A stretch of DNA of 64,000 bases, taken from positions 558,001 to 622,000 of the forward strand of contig JBAJFG010000271.1 in the NCBI GenBank assembly GCA_037903475.1, in the 5' to 3' direction. The position numbers and the translations under genes are program-made. The notes beneath the pieces were generated by a model. The model ran no database searches, was not told the origin of the DNA, and was given only the letters and a program-made list of their open reading frames with translations. The first letter of the stretch is position 1. The number at the start of each line of letters is the position of its first letter. Below are positions 49,665 to 61,002 of this stretch, piece by piece. The stretch comes from Ancylostoma caninum (lineage: Eukaryota > Nematoda > Chromadorea > Rhabditida > Ancylostomatidae).

Positions 49665-50384
49665 TCACAGGGCTCCGAGTTTTTGGAAGCCAATGGATGC
49701 TTTTGCTCTAACCTGTCCAAAGATGCGGTGAAGCACGTGTTAAAGAGCCTCGATCACTGGGAATTCCGGCAGTTTCTCTTGACAAGGTGACGGAAACTAG
49801 TGCATATAGTTTATACCTCCTCAGGCCAGCGCTTGTCCTGTTCTAGCTCATCTCTCCAATGCTGGTTCTGCAAAAGTCTTGCTGAACCCCTAATAACAGT
49901 TACTAGCTTAGCTGCTGTTCTCAAGATCGTTTCAAGGACGACTTCACTACATTCTTAGGCCAAACGACGGTCACCCAGAATCCATTAGAGCCCACAAAGT
50001 AGCAGTGTTCGCGAGAAAACTTCAGGCAGGTGGCTTCCAATAATAGGGAGGCCTTGCACTTACAAAATGCAAGCCTTTCCAGGAATCTACACGGGTACTT
50101 GGCAACGTTCTCGGTATAATTCTGGCTATACTGCACTTTTTTCTCTGCAATTCTTCAAATGTCGCTGTGTCGCTTGGCTGCGGGGATTCTGTCCATAAAA
50201 CTGCAGAAAATCCAAGACGCTTGGGAATTTTCCGAGTTGCTGCTGCAGAAATTGGGCTTCCACGGCTATCTGGGTAGCAGCTGAGAGATTGCTCTCCTCC
50301 AATGGAATACAGATCGAAAATCTCAGGATTCCTCCAACGTTGGACAATGTTGGGAGTTGCCTTTGGTGGATTCGACATTCTCAT
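49665..50384 (-). CDS. Three-exon hypothetical gene
   Basis: Exon 1 is 50384-50064: an ATG, 107 codons, then a canonical donor TTT|GTAAGT. Exon 2 is 49867-49817, with acceptor ACTTTTGCAG, 17 codons (NQHWRDELEQDKRWPEE) and donor GAG|GTATAA. Exon 3 is 49712-49665, with acceptor TTTGGACAG, 15 codons and TGA. All junctions are phase 0, giving about 139 residues, basic and Ser/Pro/Arg-rich at the start, with no signal peptide or membrane helix. Over exon 1 a second frame is also open and protein-like, and could join the same exon 2 from a GCA|GTATAG donor. The choice of frame is therefore not certain. No family is recognised. Confidence 0.4.
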
Positions 50385-50710
50385 GTATAAGAAAGTTAGA
50401 AAAGGGCTGAGGTTTGCGAGTTTCCACAGACTTGTTTGTTTATTTAGCCAGCAGTTTAGTTATTTATTTACTTGCATACATAGGAAGTAACCACTGATAT
50501 AGGCTCTTCAAATATGCCAAGAAACAAGGGTTACTGTGCCAAAAACCCGGAGGAAGAAATTGAACTTCTTGTGAGGAAGTACATATCTCTGAAGGATTTC
50601 TTCACCTCTGAATCCAGAAATGGAACGTGAGCGTTGCTCTCAACGCCGCGGAAGAAGCTGAATTGCCTTGATTTCAAGCCATCATCCCTGCCAAGCAACA
50701 GGCGGTCAGT

Positions 50711-50761
50711 GCTTCAGATTCCATCCAAACCTTCCTATGCTTCAGATTCCATCCAGACCTT
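50711..50761. repeat. Short tandem duplication
   Basis: GCTTCAGATTCCATCC[AG]A.ACCTT occurs at 50711-50733 and 50739-50761, period 28. Confidence 0.85.
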
Positions 50762-50879
50762 CCAAACTGCCCACGCTCATTGGCTATGCCATTACGGAAG
50801 GTCTCCCCGGCAGTGTTTTATGCGAATGTTTTCGATTAAGTGAAGCCGGGGCACTCGACGTCTCCTCGAAACCTCATTA

Positions 50880-51040
50880 GGCCACGGCTCATCGGACGTT
50901 GGGACCGCGACCGAGCGCGGCCTGCGTAGCGGGGGCGTTCTGCACTAGCCCGCGGCTGCAGCCGCCGCCGCCGCGGCACTTCCGGAGCCATACACCCGCG
51001 CAAAAAGCTGCTTAGTGATTCTTGGGCAATAAGCAGCTAA
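50880..51040. other. GC-rich patch with a hairpin
   Basis: A GC-rich run (GCAGCCGCCGCCGCCGCGGC) is followed by AGCTGCTTA (51006-51014) pairing with TAAGCAGCT (51030-51038). A promoter-like or structured element is possible; nothing decisive. Confidence 0.35.
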
Positions 51041-51635
51041 TATGGTCGGGGGAAGACGTGACGTCGCGATAAGGGAATGACTTTTGATAGAGAATTATAG
51101 TGTGTTGCAAGGGAACACAAAGGATTCTAAGTCGTTCTTTGCAGCCATGGATTGCGGCAGGATTGCACTGAAACCGGAAATCGGGTGTGAAAATTTGAAT
51201 GTGGATAATTTGTAGGGGAAAACAACAACTTTGGGTTGCAATTGTTCAATTAGGACAGAGATCGAGCACAGAGCCCTTACGCACCTGTTTTTGTTTATTT
51301 GTTTATATGAAGGTGTAAACAAATGTCAATGCTGTTGACATTACATGGTCCATTGGCACAAACACGTGTAAGTAATACATACATAGTAGACACATGCAGA
51401 ATACGTATCGACAGGAAAAATACAGGAAATTGAAGTGATTTAGCTGTCAAAAGCCCGTGAGCTAATGTCCCTGGATTTCTTTATCCTATTTTCGTTCATC
51501 CTCATTTTTTCCGTTTTCTCCTAATTTCCAAGAAAAGGAAATTTCATTTTTTTATTAGCCTATTAGCTAGCTACTGATTGAATAAAGTAAGATACTGTGC
51601 TGGTCACCCAAACCTCCATCACTGAGTACGCTCCG
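51041..51635. other. No supportable gene
   Basis: AT-rich spacer; short frames only. Confidence 0.5.
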
Positions 51636-51855
51636 TCTGGCCTGCCGCGCCGCAACACCTATGTGATGCGGCAGACCAGCTGGGTGTTATGCTGCTTGCC
51701 GCACGCTGCCGTTATCGATATTCTGCTTATGTTTTCACTTGAACATTTTGGCATGAAGACAAAAACATTAGTAAACAATTGAAAACACTGCCTGATAACA
51801 CTAGCATCCAGCCGATCTGCCGCGACGCGTGGGTGGTGCGGCGCGGCAGACCAGA
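51636..51855. repeat. GC-hairpin dispersed repeat, copy 3
   Basis: TCTGGCCTGCCGCGCCGCA with its near complement TGATGCGGCAGACCAG forms the left hairpin. GATCTGCCGCGACGC with GTGCGGCGCGGCAGACCAGA forms the right one. The outer ends TCTGG..CCAGA are mutually inverted. Same layout as 2843-3055 and 24799-25035. Confidence 0.7.
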
Positions 51856-53511
51856 ACGGCGATATTCTCTGATGCAACAGTGCTTGACCCAGCTGCAATT
51901 TTCGTGATAGTGGCAACAATTTTTATTTCATCCAAAGCAGCAGATATGATCGAAGTTTTCAGCCGGATAATTTCAGCAAAAAAGCAAACACAGGCCGAAG
52001 CCATTGTTGGGCTAATAGCGCACGAAAATGACGTAAAGGTCACGGCGCCACTAGTATCCGGATAACAAATGGATCGGAATGGTTTCTATAACACTTTTAG
52101 ATAGCACAAAGTACAAATATATGACTCACAGCCTTACTATTAGATGACTATTTCGCAACAGTTACCGTATAACCCGAGAAAAACCGCTAATAGCCGAGCA
52201 CTTAGAACCTCAATTAGTTCCCAGACAGTGTCGCAGACAGAAATTGAATCCAATATTTTCCACCAAGGAGTTAATGAATAGTCACATGATCAATGACCAC
52301 CCCAGCGACGTCAGGATAACCTGCTATCGTCGTGCTGTCGTTGCTAGCTGTGTGATATTCAGTTACTGCTGCCGATCACTCTCATGTGCAATACTATTCT
52401 CAGATCTTATATGATATCATATCAGCATCCAAACCGGTTGTGGCGTTTTTTATAAATGTGATGATGGTTGATGACACGTGCTGACGACCACTGCGTATAA
52501 GAATATCCTCAAAGAATGTCCTTGACAGGTGGAACCGGGCGAGCGGTGCAGAAACTAACACACATCCATACATAGATGATGTGGGGGACCAGAACGCATT
52601 CCATAGGGTCTCGAGAATTTCCCAGGAACCCAGCAAAACTTCCGTCGGACTCGATATTTCCTTCCAGGAACAGCGATAAAAAGCCGCTGCGAACCCAACT
52701 TCACTTCAATTTCCTTCCGGGCCACTGCTCCATTTGCAGCGTGGATTGTCGTTTTTATGGATTTCGGAGAAAATGCCCAGCCAAAGAACAAAAGTTCAAG
52801 AAGCCAGAAAACTTGTTCTATGCAGGGAAAATAGAGAAAGGAAAAGACAAAGGTATTGATAGAAAGTTGAATAATAGGTGTGATTCTGGACATAGTCACG
52901 GAAGACAGGACCCCAAAACGGAGCTGTAACTCATAGCAGTGGCCTTCAAGGAGCTAAGCTCGCCGTTGATGCCCTGCGGTAGATCCGAGACGACTGCAAA
53001 GCTTTGCTAGAAGCCGCATAGCCCAGGAAGAAAGATTTCGAGAATAGAAAAATCAGAACGTTTTTAGGAATGAAGGGAGCGAATTCACTAAAACTTGGCT
53101 CTAGTAGCGATCGCTGGAAGGGTAAAACAATACAGAATATCAGATTGTTGACTAATACATTCGTTTGTTACTTTACTTTATTACTATATATATGTACATG
53201 TATTAATTAACTTGCCAGTAGCATCCACTCTATTCATATATTAACAACTAACACTACTTGAGGCCGACTTAATATACTGATGTTGTATTATGCTCTAATA
53301 TTATTGTATTACTACATATTATTGTTATTACATATTATCATGTTGTACTGCATTAGTATTGCATTAAATTATAATAGAGCGATTCCAATAAGTGTTCATT
53401 TGTTTATTCATTATGTTGTTTATTAAATTATAATAACCTATTAAGGAGGAATTATTATACACATTACTACTGTATTATATTATACTCGCTGCCGTACCCG
53501 GCTCCGCTCAG
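51856..53511. other. No firm gene; last 300 bases AT-only
   Basis: At 52555-52929 both strands are open for more than 110 codons, with no splice context. 53150-53480 is very AT-rich (ATTATTGTATTACTAC-like). Confidence 0.4.
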
Positions 53512-53766
53512 GTGTTTTACCACCCCGGCTGTCTCACACTGCTGAGACCAACTGTTGTGGTCGATAAGTTCATTGAAATGCCCATAATTTTTGGTGATCA
53601 GCGTATTAGCGGCGCTCAAGTGTCCCTTTTCCAGCGACCTTTAAGGAAAAGTCAGCAGAGTTATGTCGATGACACTGATTCGATGTATTCGCGCAAAATG
53701 ATTGTCATATTCAAATTCAGCGTATTGAGGAACCTCAGTAGACATGTTTTCACCGCATCTCTTGCA
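53512..53766 (+). CDS. Coding-like open segment, unrecognised
   Basis: 85 codons end at TAG 53767-53769, with protein-like codon use (TVVVDKFIEMPIIFGDQRIS). It has a GC-rich 5' edge (CTGCCGTACCCGGCTCCGCTCAG) that could be an acceptor or a transposon boundary. The last part (FSVLRNLSRHVFTAS) is echoed about 110 bases downstream (FSVQENHSRHVFTSS) in another open frame, showing a tandem duplication. It could be a decayed transposon ORF. Confidence 0.3.
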
Positions 53767-53870
53767 TAGAAAAGCGGAAAATCAATAAAGTCAAGAAATC
53801 AATATTTTGTGCAAAACGATCACCAAACGGTGTTTAGCGTACAGGAAAACCACAGTAGACATGTCTTCAC
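53700..53870 (+). repeat. Two tandem diverged copies of a segment, period about 111 bp
   Basis: AGTAGACATGTTTTCACC (53737-53754) and AGTAGACATGTCTTCACC (53848-53865), each preceded by TTCAGCGTA../TTTAGCGTA..AGGAA, show the duplication. Confidence 0.65.
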
Positions 53871-55104
53871 CTCCAGCAAGCCAGCGCTATTCTTGCACTG
53901 CACAAATTCAGGGAGCTTACCCTTGCAAGTGGTAAACAGACCCTTGAATTCTAATATATCACCCTTTTTATCCGTAGAGAATTCATTTTCGTGGAAAACG
54001 TGCCTAACATCTGCTGGAAACCCGTCCGTGACAAATGCGCAGAAAATAATATTTTTCTATCTTGAAAATGATGTTCTGAAAAACATGTGATTTATACATT
54101 TCCAAATATGGAAGCGATTCGTTGTCGGCTGAGTCAGGTCTAATCCATCTCAGATGTTTTATCCAGGCGACAAAAACGCCTCAGGACAACTCTCACATAC
54201 ACAAACCGTGTCCAGGGATGACTGATAGGCAAAACACATGATAGGGACAATTCGTCAAGGCCACGATCTATGGTATTCTGGTTCTCTCGCTCACTGATAA
54301 GTGAAATCAGCAAGTGCAACAAATTCACAGGGGCTTTACACTTTCTAGGGAGAACTTTCTGATCTCTCCAGGATTTCCAAACTATTTCCAGAAAATCTAA
54401 CTGTATGGGTTGGTATAGATGGGTGCAAAAATTGTAGACCAGGAAATCAAACGCTCGCCTGCTTTATTTTCGGAAAATCTGGATTAGTCAAAAATAGTGG
54501 GTCAGTATTATGGCGAGTGGTGCGATGGGGGGATCAACAGTCCACAAAATCAAACGTCCAACCAGTTCGAAGCCATTGGTTTCTTATCGAAAAACAATAC
54601 ATATGCTACGAACAACTGCTCTACTGCATACTACACAGCACATTTTATGCCATGTGATGTACTGGAAGCTCAAAAATGAAAACATACTAACAGCCTGGAT
54701 CAGAAACCATGGGAAAAATGCCTGGGAATCCTACTTGTTAGGCGACAGCTGTTGTGCTGACGCTTGAATGGCGCAAAACAACAGAAAACAAGCCGGCAAA
54801 AAAGCGTCTGAACGTGCCGCTTTGAACTCGGAACATGTGGATTTTGTACTAGTTGAACCAGCTAATACATAGTATCAGTACTGAGGGTCATAAAAGTTCC
54901 TGAGAATGTCTGGAATACCGCGCACTTCTAGAGTGGACGAGTTTTCCGAGAAAAACCTGGTATATTTTACTTCCTAGTTATCCTTAGTGAGCAGTTGAGA
55001 ACCAAGCTGCTCAAATTAGGAATACCGTTTTTTGTTCGGAAAACTCATCCATTTTTGAGAAACCGATAGCATACAGCCTAGGGTTCATGAATTCCGCAAG
55101 AAAG
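53871..55104. other. No supportable gene
   Basis: Short frames only. Frames at 54497-54767 show no splice signals. Confidence 0.45.
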
Positions 55105-55290
55105 GAAAACAGGGCCCAGGTGCATCGAAAAGATGGGTAATCTTCTACCCATGGGTATGATTACTCACGGTTAGCAGCTATGTATAGACAACGTCATGCA
55201 TATGTGAACATGGCAATGGATATTAGGCACAAGGAAAATCTGGATGGGTAACAAGTTTATGATGGGTAATTCCAATGAGGTATCCCAGGG
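55105..55290. repeat. GGGTAA-rich dispersed repeat, copy
   Basis: GGTGCATCG..GATGGGTAATCTTCTACCCATGGG and later GGATGGGTAACA, GATGGGTAATTCC. Related to the other GGGTAA segments. Confidence 0.45.
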
Positions 55291-56049
55291 AATAGACCAG
55301 GAAAAGGAAATATATTGAGCTATGCTGTCTATGCTGGATAGGGTAAAAATATATAATAATAGCTATGCTGAATAGGGTAAAAATATACTTAAAAAACGCG
55401 TCTCGACCCTTTTCCAAGAAAAAATTCATTTTTATACTAACTGGTTAGTTTATCATCATTCAGTGCTCCCAAAAAATGTAGTAGCATCGGTCTGGCACAC
55501 CTTATCTGATATGATAGGACTCTAATGAACTCAACAGTCAAACCTACTCTTCGGCAAACTGTAAACAACTGTTCGGACGATTTAGCGTCGTAAAAAACAT
55601 CAAATTCTGGAATCCAGACGAGGTCTTCCGAATTTTTGAGAATTCTTTCATTCTCCTCGAAATTTTTGTGGATCAAGATCAAAAATTGGTAGTTTACTAA
55701 CTGTATAGTATATTATTCGATATTTGTTGTATATTATATTTCATGTGGTTATGCACCGACCGATGAACTACTACTATAATAGTAAATTTCCATATTTTAT
55801 TTTTTATATTATTATATGATATTAATATATATATACATATAACAGTTATACTATTACATACATACGTTTTCTTTACTATACTTTTCTTTTGCTATTCCTA
55901 AGCGATTTCCAAGTACAAACGCAAAGTTTCTACTCTTGCAAACTATTTGTATCAGTAACGATGTTGTTGTAAACAGTAGCAGTATGTAGTAAATGCAAGT
56001 ATTACACCTTGCAGTGTTACTACAACACTTTTTGCAGTTTACTTTACTT
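55291..56049. other. No gene; short tandem duplication and AT-rich block
   Basis: GCTATGCTG.ATAGGGTAAAAATATA occurs twice (about 55333-55390). 55690-55880 is nearly pure A/T with ATATATAT tracts. Confidence 0.55.
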
Positions 56050-56480
56050 TAAAGTACGTTTACACCGCAGCAAAACATGCAATGTATCAAATTGCCGTGC
56101 ACAGAACACACTACTAGTTCTACTTCGCAACGAGTGAAAGCAGTAAAGTGAAGCGCGCAGCGACTTGAAGCCGAGGGACTGGTCGTCGCGACAACGTCGA
56201 GACGCGCGCGTGCGTCGAGTGCGCGCGAACAAGCGCTGAAGATGCAACGCCGTGAACGCGGGGAAACAAGCAAAAGCTGGCTGGCTGAACGGGGCTGACT
56301 GGCTGGCCCCGACGCCGCTGCAGAACTGGTTCGTTGAACTATCCTACATCAGCATATGTACACACACGCACAAGCACATACACACAAGCAGATCGCTCGG
56401 CCCCCCGGGGCAACAACCAGAACACGCGCTGCCATCGCGCGAGTGTTTGCCAAGATGCTGGTTCGGTGCTGAGCCGGACT
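56050..56480. promoter_or_regulatory. GC-rich island, possible promoter or first-exon region
   Basis: GC content rises sharply (GCGCGCGTGCGTCGAGTGCGC and CCCCCCGGGG). Several frames are open on both strands because stops are rare. No start/donor combination was convincing. The CACACACGCACAAGCACATA tract is simple sequence. Confidence 0.25.
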
Positions 56481-57045
56481 CAGTGACCTATGGTTTAGTG
56501 TTTAGTCGATCTGGGACCTATAGACTCTTCAGCAGATGGGGTATCCTTATTTAGGTCATACACCTGAGGCTCAATAAAGGGTCGGGAAGAGGAGAATGAA
56601 ACCATCTAAACTGGAATAAGCCAAAAATTTGAATGCTGGGAAAAGTGAGGCTGGGTCCATTCAAGCAAGATGTCAAGGCCTGAAATGGATGTCACTATGC
56701 TCTCTATGGAACGCCTGAATGCTTTTTAAAATGAAATAATAACCCAAATCTCTATTTTAGCACTGCGCGCGCTCGGGAAAGGGGGTTTCCCGGCACCGTT
56801 CCTGTTTTCTTGTTGTACATACTATTTTACTTTAAAAATAACGCCCACAGTGTTTACTACAATGTGTGGACCCCGGTATATTAAGTCAGGACTTCTCTGA
56901 GTACTAGAAAGCCGCTCACAAAAAGATTTCTTTAACAACGGTTATTCCATTGAGATGAACAGTGCCAATTCCCGCAATCGCTTACCTTCTCTACATGTAG
57001 TTTCTCTGAGTACTAGAAAAATCCTTATTCAGGAGTGAGATAATT
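56481..57045. other. No supportable gene
   Basis: CTCTGAGTACTAGAAA occurs twice (56895 and 57003), a small direct repeat. Confidence 0.5.
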
Positions 57046-57280
57046 CACTATTCTTGATTTTCTACGGTTCTGTGTTGATGGTTTTATTTCGGCTAGCTTT
57101 CGGCATTTACTAATGTCTTCGTCAGACCTTAATTCTCAGATATACCACAAAAAATTCTTTCTTTTACTTTCCTTTCTTCTTTTTTTCTCTGAAAATTGAG
57201 GTCTGACGAAGGCATTAAATGCCGAAAGCTAGCTAAAATAAAACCATCAACATAGAGCCTTAGAAAATCAAGAATAGTGA
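57046..57280. mobile_element. Palindromic MITE with about 90-bp TIRs
   Basis: CACTATTCTTGATTTTCTAC at the left is mirrored by GAAAATCAAGAATAGTG at the right. The arms stay complementary inward through GATGGTTTTATTT, GCTAGCTTTCGGCATTTA and TCGTCAGACCT, leaving a pyrimidine-rich loop of about 60 bases. It would fold as a long hairpin RNA. The target duplication is not clear. Confidence 0.75.
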
Positions 57281-57424
57281 AATGAAAATGAGGCCCAGAG
57301 ACACAATCATGCTAGATTCAGTCAAAGATTGATTAGTCGACATCCTAGAGGAATCGGATCTAGGATTCATAAACAGATAACCGCACAAAACCGGGTAAAC
57401 AAACCAGCGTTCAGGTATTGCTTC

Positions 57425-57620
57425 TCAGAACACCACGTTGTTCGTAGGGTAAGCATTCATATAACCATGATTGGTGTGCAAGGCCCCCATGCATCATCGG
57501 AAGGGTGGGTAATCTCTCTCCTTAGGGTATGGGGCTGGGTATGGAACGTCACGGACGAGGAAAGATGTCGATGGAAGCCAGGTAAATGGAAAATTTGGGT
57601 ACATTTCCATAGGTAATTTC
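57425..57620. repeat. GGGTAA-rich dispersed repeat, copy
   Basis: CATGCATCATCGGAAGGGTG followed by GGTAATCTCTC, later GGGTATGG and AGGTAAATGG words. Diverged relative of 21800-22095. Confidence 0.4.
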
Positions 57621-57850
57621 ATAAATGAGCCAATAAATGAGGCTAAGGGTTGGATTTTCATGAATCCCACCCTTAGCCCGGGATCATTTGAGATAATGGA
57701 CCATGATGAGCTGACTAGAGACAGCTTTTTTAAAAATTCCATAACTCAGTTATAAACAGTCAGTGCGTAGTTAGGTGTGTTTCAAACACGATGATAGTTG
57801 AGAATTGTCTGTCATATTGTCTGTTTGTCACTCTACCCTCTCCAGATTTT

Positions 57851-57989
57851 CCAATTTTCCCATGCTGTTTTACGAAGCTATAGCGTTTTTCCACCGATCT
57901 TCTTCAGCGAGACAAAATATAGGAAAGCATGGAGGTTCGGTGTCTCCCGTCGATTCACTCTCAAAGTCTTCAAAAGCAAAGGATCAGAT
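57851..57989 (+). CDS. Possible internal exon, Ser-rich
   Basis: Acceptor CTACCCTCTCCAG, then a frame of about 46 codons (MLFYEAIAFFHRSSSARQ, then GGSVSPVDSLSKSSKAKDQ), ending near an AG|GTGGAT donor-like site. The codon pattern is plausible, but both junction partners are unknown. Confidence 0.25.
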
Positions 57990-59571
57990 TAGGTGGATTG
58001 CACTGATAGATATACGGAATTCACTATAAAACCTGTCGCTTCGAGGAATATTTCTCTTTCAAGGAAGTAAAAAACCAATCAACTGCGTACTTTCGAAGAA
58101 ATTGGATTAGGTTGACATGAAATCTAACAACAAGCAGAACTCTAGGAGAAGTTCGAATTGCTGGAGAATGAGTGGAAAGGAATGGATGTAAACAACTCCA
58201 TAAGAATGCTCTAATGGAAGGAACAGAATGGTTCAGTGATGCTAGTGAAAATCCTGTGCAGGAATAAGTAGGTAATGGTTCTGGAATAAATAAAGTCGTT
58301 TTCTGGTTTCTGCTTAGGCAAATCCCTGGCATTTGCTATGGTAATACATTACTAGTACATTAAGAATGGAAATTTTCTTCTCAAGACGCTCAAAACACGC
58401 TTATAACATGGGCTCAACGAGTACTTTACAAAGGAACTCTCCCATATTGTCAATGGCTCCAGGTAATTTTATTACTAGCTGGATTTTCTCCACTGCCTGA
58501 GTAGAAGAAGTTCAACTGAACTCCTTTCACCTTTCGTTGAGTGCTAACCATTAAAACTTATGGCCGCTTGGAACTGGTATTACACTGTAAGAACACTCAG
58601 CTGGAAGTACCTACTTCATTTCAATAGGCACCGCTTGCAGGTAGTAGCTGGATGACATTGCTTCCAGAACTTCATTTTCTCATTACACTCCTAGAATTCA
58701 TGAGAGGTTGGACAAATCTAACCAAAAATTGACCAACGACTATGGAAGAGTTCTTAAAAACGAGAAAAATCAGCGGTTGCCTAGTCAGCCTTGATATTTT
58801 TCTGGAAAATTCGAACAAAATCATCGAGCTCTCATGTTTTTCTCATTGTGAATATGTAAACAATTCAATACATATCATACATGGGTTCACATGTTCCAGA
58901 ATATTTATGTTTTTTCGGGATCCTATTTTAGTGCGTCCCACTGAAAATTCCAGAAAAAAAGGCCTTCATAAAAATTCAAGGTAATCCAGAGTATGACGCA
59001 TTTTTGAATGTTAATTGCGTAGACCCGCGTCACTCTGGCGCTACTGCACACGCCATCCGGGGGCGGCAGCCCAAGATTACCTGAGTTATTGTACAGTATG
59101 AGTCAAGTAATAGGTGGTATTGTATTAGCGAGGTATGATTCAGCGCTAATTCACGGTTCCACTCTGAAATCTTGATAAGTGAGTGGGGTTGAGTCGGGGA
59201 GTGACTGATAAAAAAACATGGAAAAAATGGTAAAAAAAAACACGTGATGAAGATAATTGAGGAGGATTTCGCGCATAAAGTGTGAGAGATGTCGATATTT
59301 CCGTAACATCCTCAAAATTCAGTGCCTTGCAAGAAAAAAACCACAAAATAACAACGGTAGACGTCGAAATGTAGGGAACTGCAGCGATTCCTGCGCAAAT
59401 TAAGAGCTTGTTTACTGGTAGTAAATACAATTTGCAGAGCCACAACTACAAATTCATTGATTTTCCCACAATTCTGCAACTGCGGACCCGGGCATTGCAG
59501 GCATTTTCTACCTACAGAATAGAGAAAAAAACTAGAGTATACCCGTAGAAAGTTTATTATGTTGAAAGATA
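57990..59571. other. No supportable gene
   Basis: A minus-strand acceptor (AATTTGCGCAG near 59392) precedes a short hydrophobic frame, without a matching donor. Nothing else. Confidence 0.4.
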
Positions 59572-60114
59572 TAGGGGTATCAAAAAGTTTCCGGCCTAGA
59601 GTACTTCCAAGACGTTTACAGCGACGAAATTTTGTTGTGATAAAATATAGGTATCTCCAACACTAATACACTTTTTATGGCTCGATTTGAATTTTTTAAA
59701 CCGTTCAAAGAGCTCCTTTTCTCACATGACTTAGAGCATCTTTCAACAACCGACTTTTTGACGTTTTCGACCTCCAATCTCATCGTTCGAAGATGCTGTT
59801 TCGAATTTCCGGACAGAAAATAGCTGCTGGCTGCAAGGTTCAAACTATAGGATATGTGCTTCAATAATTCGAATCCACGTTCTCATGTGGCAGCGACCGC
59901 AAATCCTAATCTGTGGAAGCGTGCGCTGTCAAAAAGCATGTGAAACTCACTATGGTTAGGCTAAAGAAAAGGGCCGTTATTTTTGAACGAGTCAGCTTGA
60001 GAATATGAAATTTGGCAGCATGGTTTTCAAGACTTCAGGCTACATGATCGCACTCAAAGTTTTGAGAAAAAAGGGATGGAACAGGTTGAGGCCGGAAACT
60101 TTTTGATACCCCTA
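59572..60114. mobile_element. 543-bp mariner-like non-autonomous element
   Basis: TAGGGGTATCAAAAAGTTTC.. at the left and GAAACTTTTTGATACCCCTA at the right form TIRs of about 25-28 bp. TA flanks both sides (59570-59571, 60115-60116). The TIR shape and TA target fit mariner-type elements. The interior has no transposase D,D motifs that I can see, so it is probably a deletion derivative. Confidence 0.8.
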
Positions 60115-60296
60115 TATATAGAGATACCATCAGTTTCTTTTTCCGTCAGCACATATGACAACTTCACAATTATTGATTCGAAGGGACGCATGCGCGTACG
60201 CAACGCAAAGGCTGAATCGCGCCTGTTCATGAGTAGATCAAAACATTTTGAAAGCTATATTTTGTTTCAAGCTCGACGACGCTTGAATTTTCTTAC

Positions 60297-60407
60297 ATTT
60301 TGTCCTCCTTCCCCTGCACCCTCTCCGATTCCTGTGCACTTTTTGCGCCTTTTTTCTCTAGAGTCCTTGCAGCTGTCTTCGCCGGCGGAACGAACCATGA
60401 CTACCAT
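60297..60407 (-). CDS. Possible first exon of a small secreted protein
   Basis: On the minus strand an ATG (60407-60405) starts 37 codons ending at a strong donor AAT|GTAAGA. The upstream in-frame sequence is also open and adds a hydrophobic run (PLICTFLVMVVMV) before SAGED, resembling a signal peptide. No clear ATG lies before that run, so an upstream exon may exist. The mature part is Lys/Arg-rich with two cysteines and a Gly/Glu tail. The mariner-like element would lie in the following intron. No family is recognised. Confidence 0.3.
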
Positions 60408-60734
60408 AACGAGAAATGTGCAAATTAGAGGAAAATAGTAGGGAAAAGAGTGAGTATGGAAATCATTGAGATGTAATTCGTCGTTTTGGTTTCTAATCAA
60501 TTTCTAAAACTCATTCTATTTTTTCTTATATATTGTGTTAATACTTTCTACTTATTCATAGATTTACCTTTTTCCTATGGACTCATTCATCTCTCAACAA
60601 TTCCAAAATTTCTCGTCCTCCGCTCCATGTGAAAAATTCCTTCAAAACCACCGAAATGAGTAGATTCTTGTATGAATTGGCAAAATTCTCCTACAACGTG
60701 ACTCTTCTCTGGAATTACGTCCGAACTGCATCTA

Positions 60735-61002
60735 CAGTGGAAGGCAATGGCGGTGACCCATCTACGGCCTCGAAAAAGACGCAGCGCGACCGCGCCGCAG
60801 GCGCCGGGATCGGTGTTATCTGCTGCTGGAATGCTATTTCTAGTCTTATTCTTCTCGATTTGGTCGAAAATCCTTAAAATCTGGTAGAAAAGCTGCTGAA
60901 TATAGCATTAAAGCAGCAGGAAACATCGTTTGTGACGCGTGCGGCGCGGTTGCGCAGCGTATTTTTCGACCGCGGATGGGCCACCGCCGTTGACGTTCAC
61001 TG
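60735..61002 (+). mobile_element. 268-bp TA-flanked MITE, family B copy 1
   Basis: Starts CAGTGGAAGGCAATGGCGGT and ends CCGCCGTTGACGTTCACTG, with TA at 60733-60734 and 61003-61004. TIR homology of about 60 bp includes GGCC.ATC..CGGCCTCGA and GCGCGACCGCGCCGC. Same family as 63059-63322. Confidence 0.8.

Noticed and set aside
49426..49711. Val/Leu- and Asn-rich frames
   Set aside because: Products of the GTT/TTG low-complexity tract.
52555..52929. Open frames of over 110 codons on both strands, Cys-rich on plus
   Set aside because: No splice context, and mutual overlap on opposite strands makes both unreliable without transcripts.
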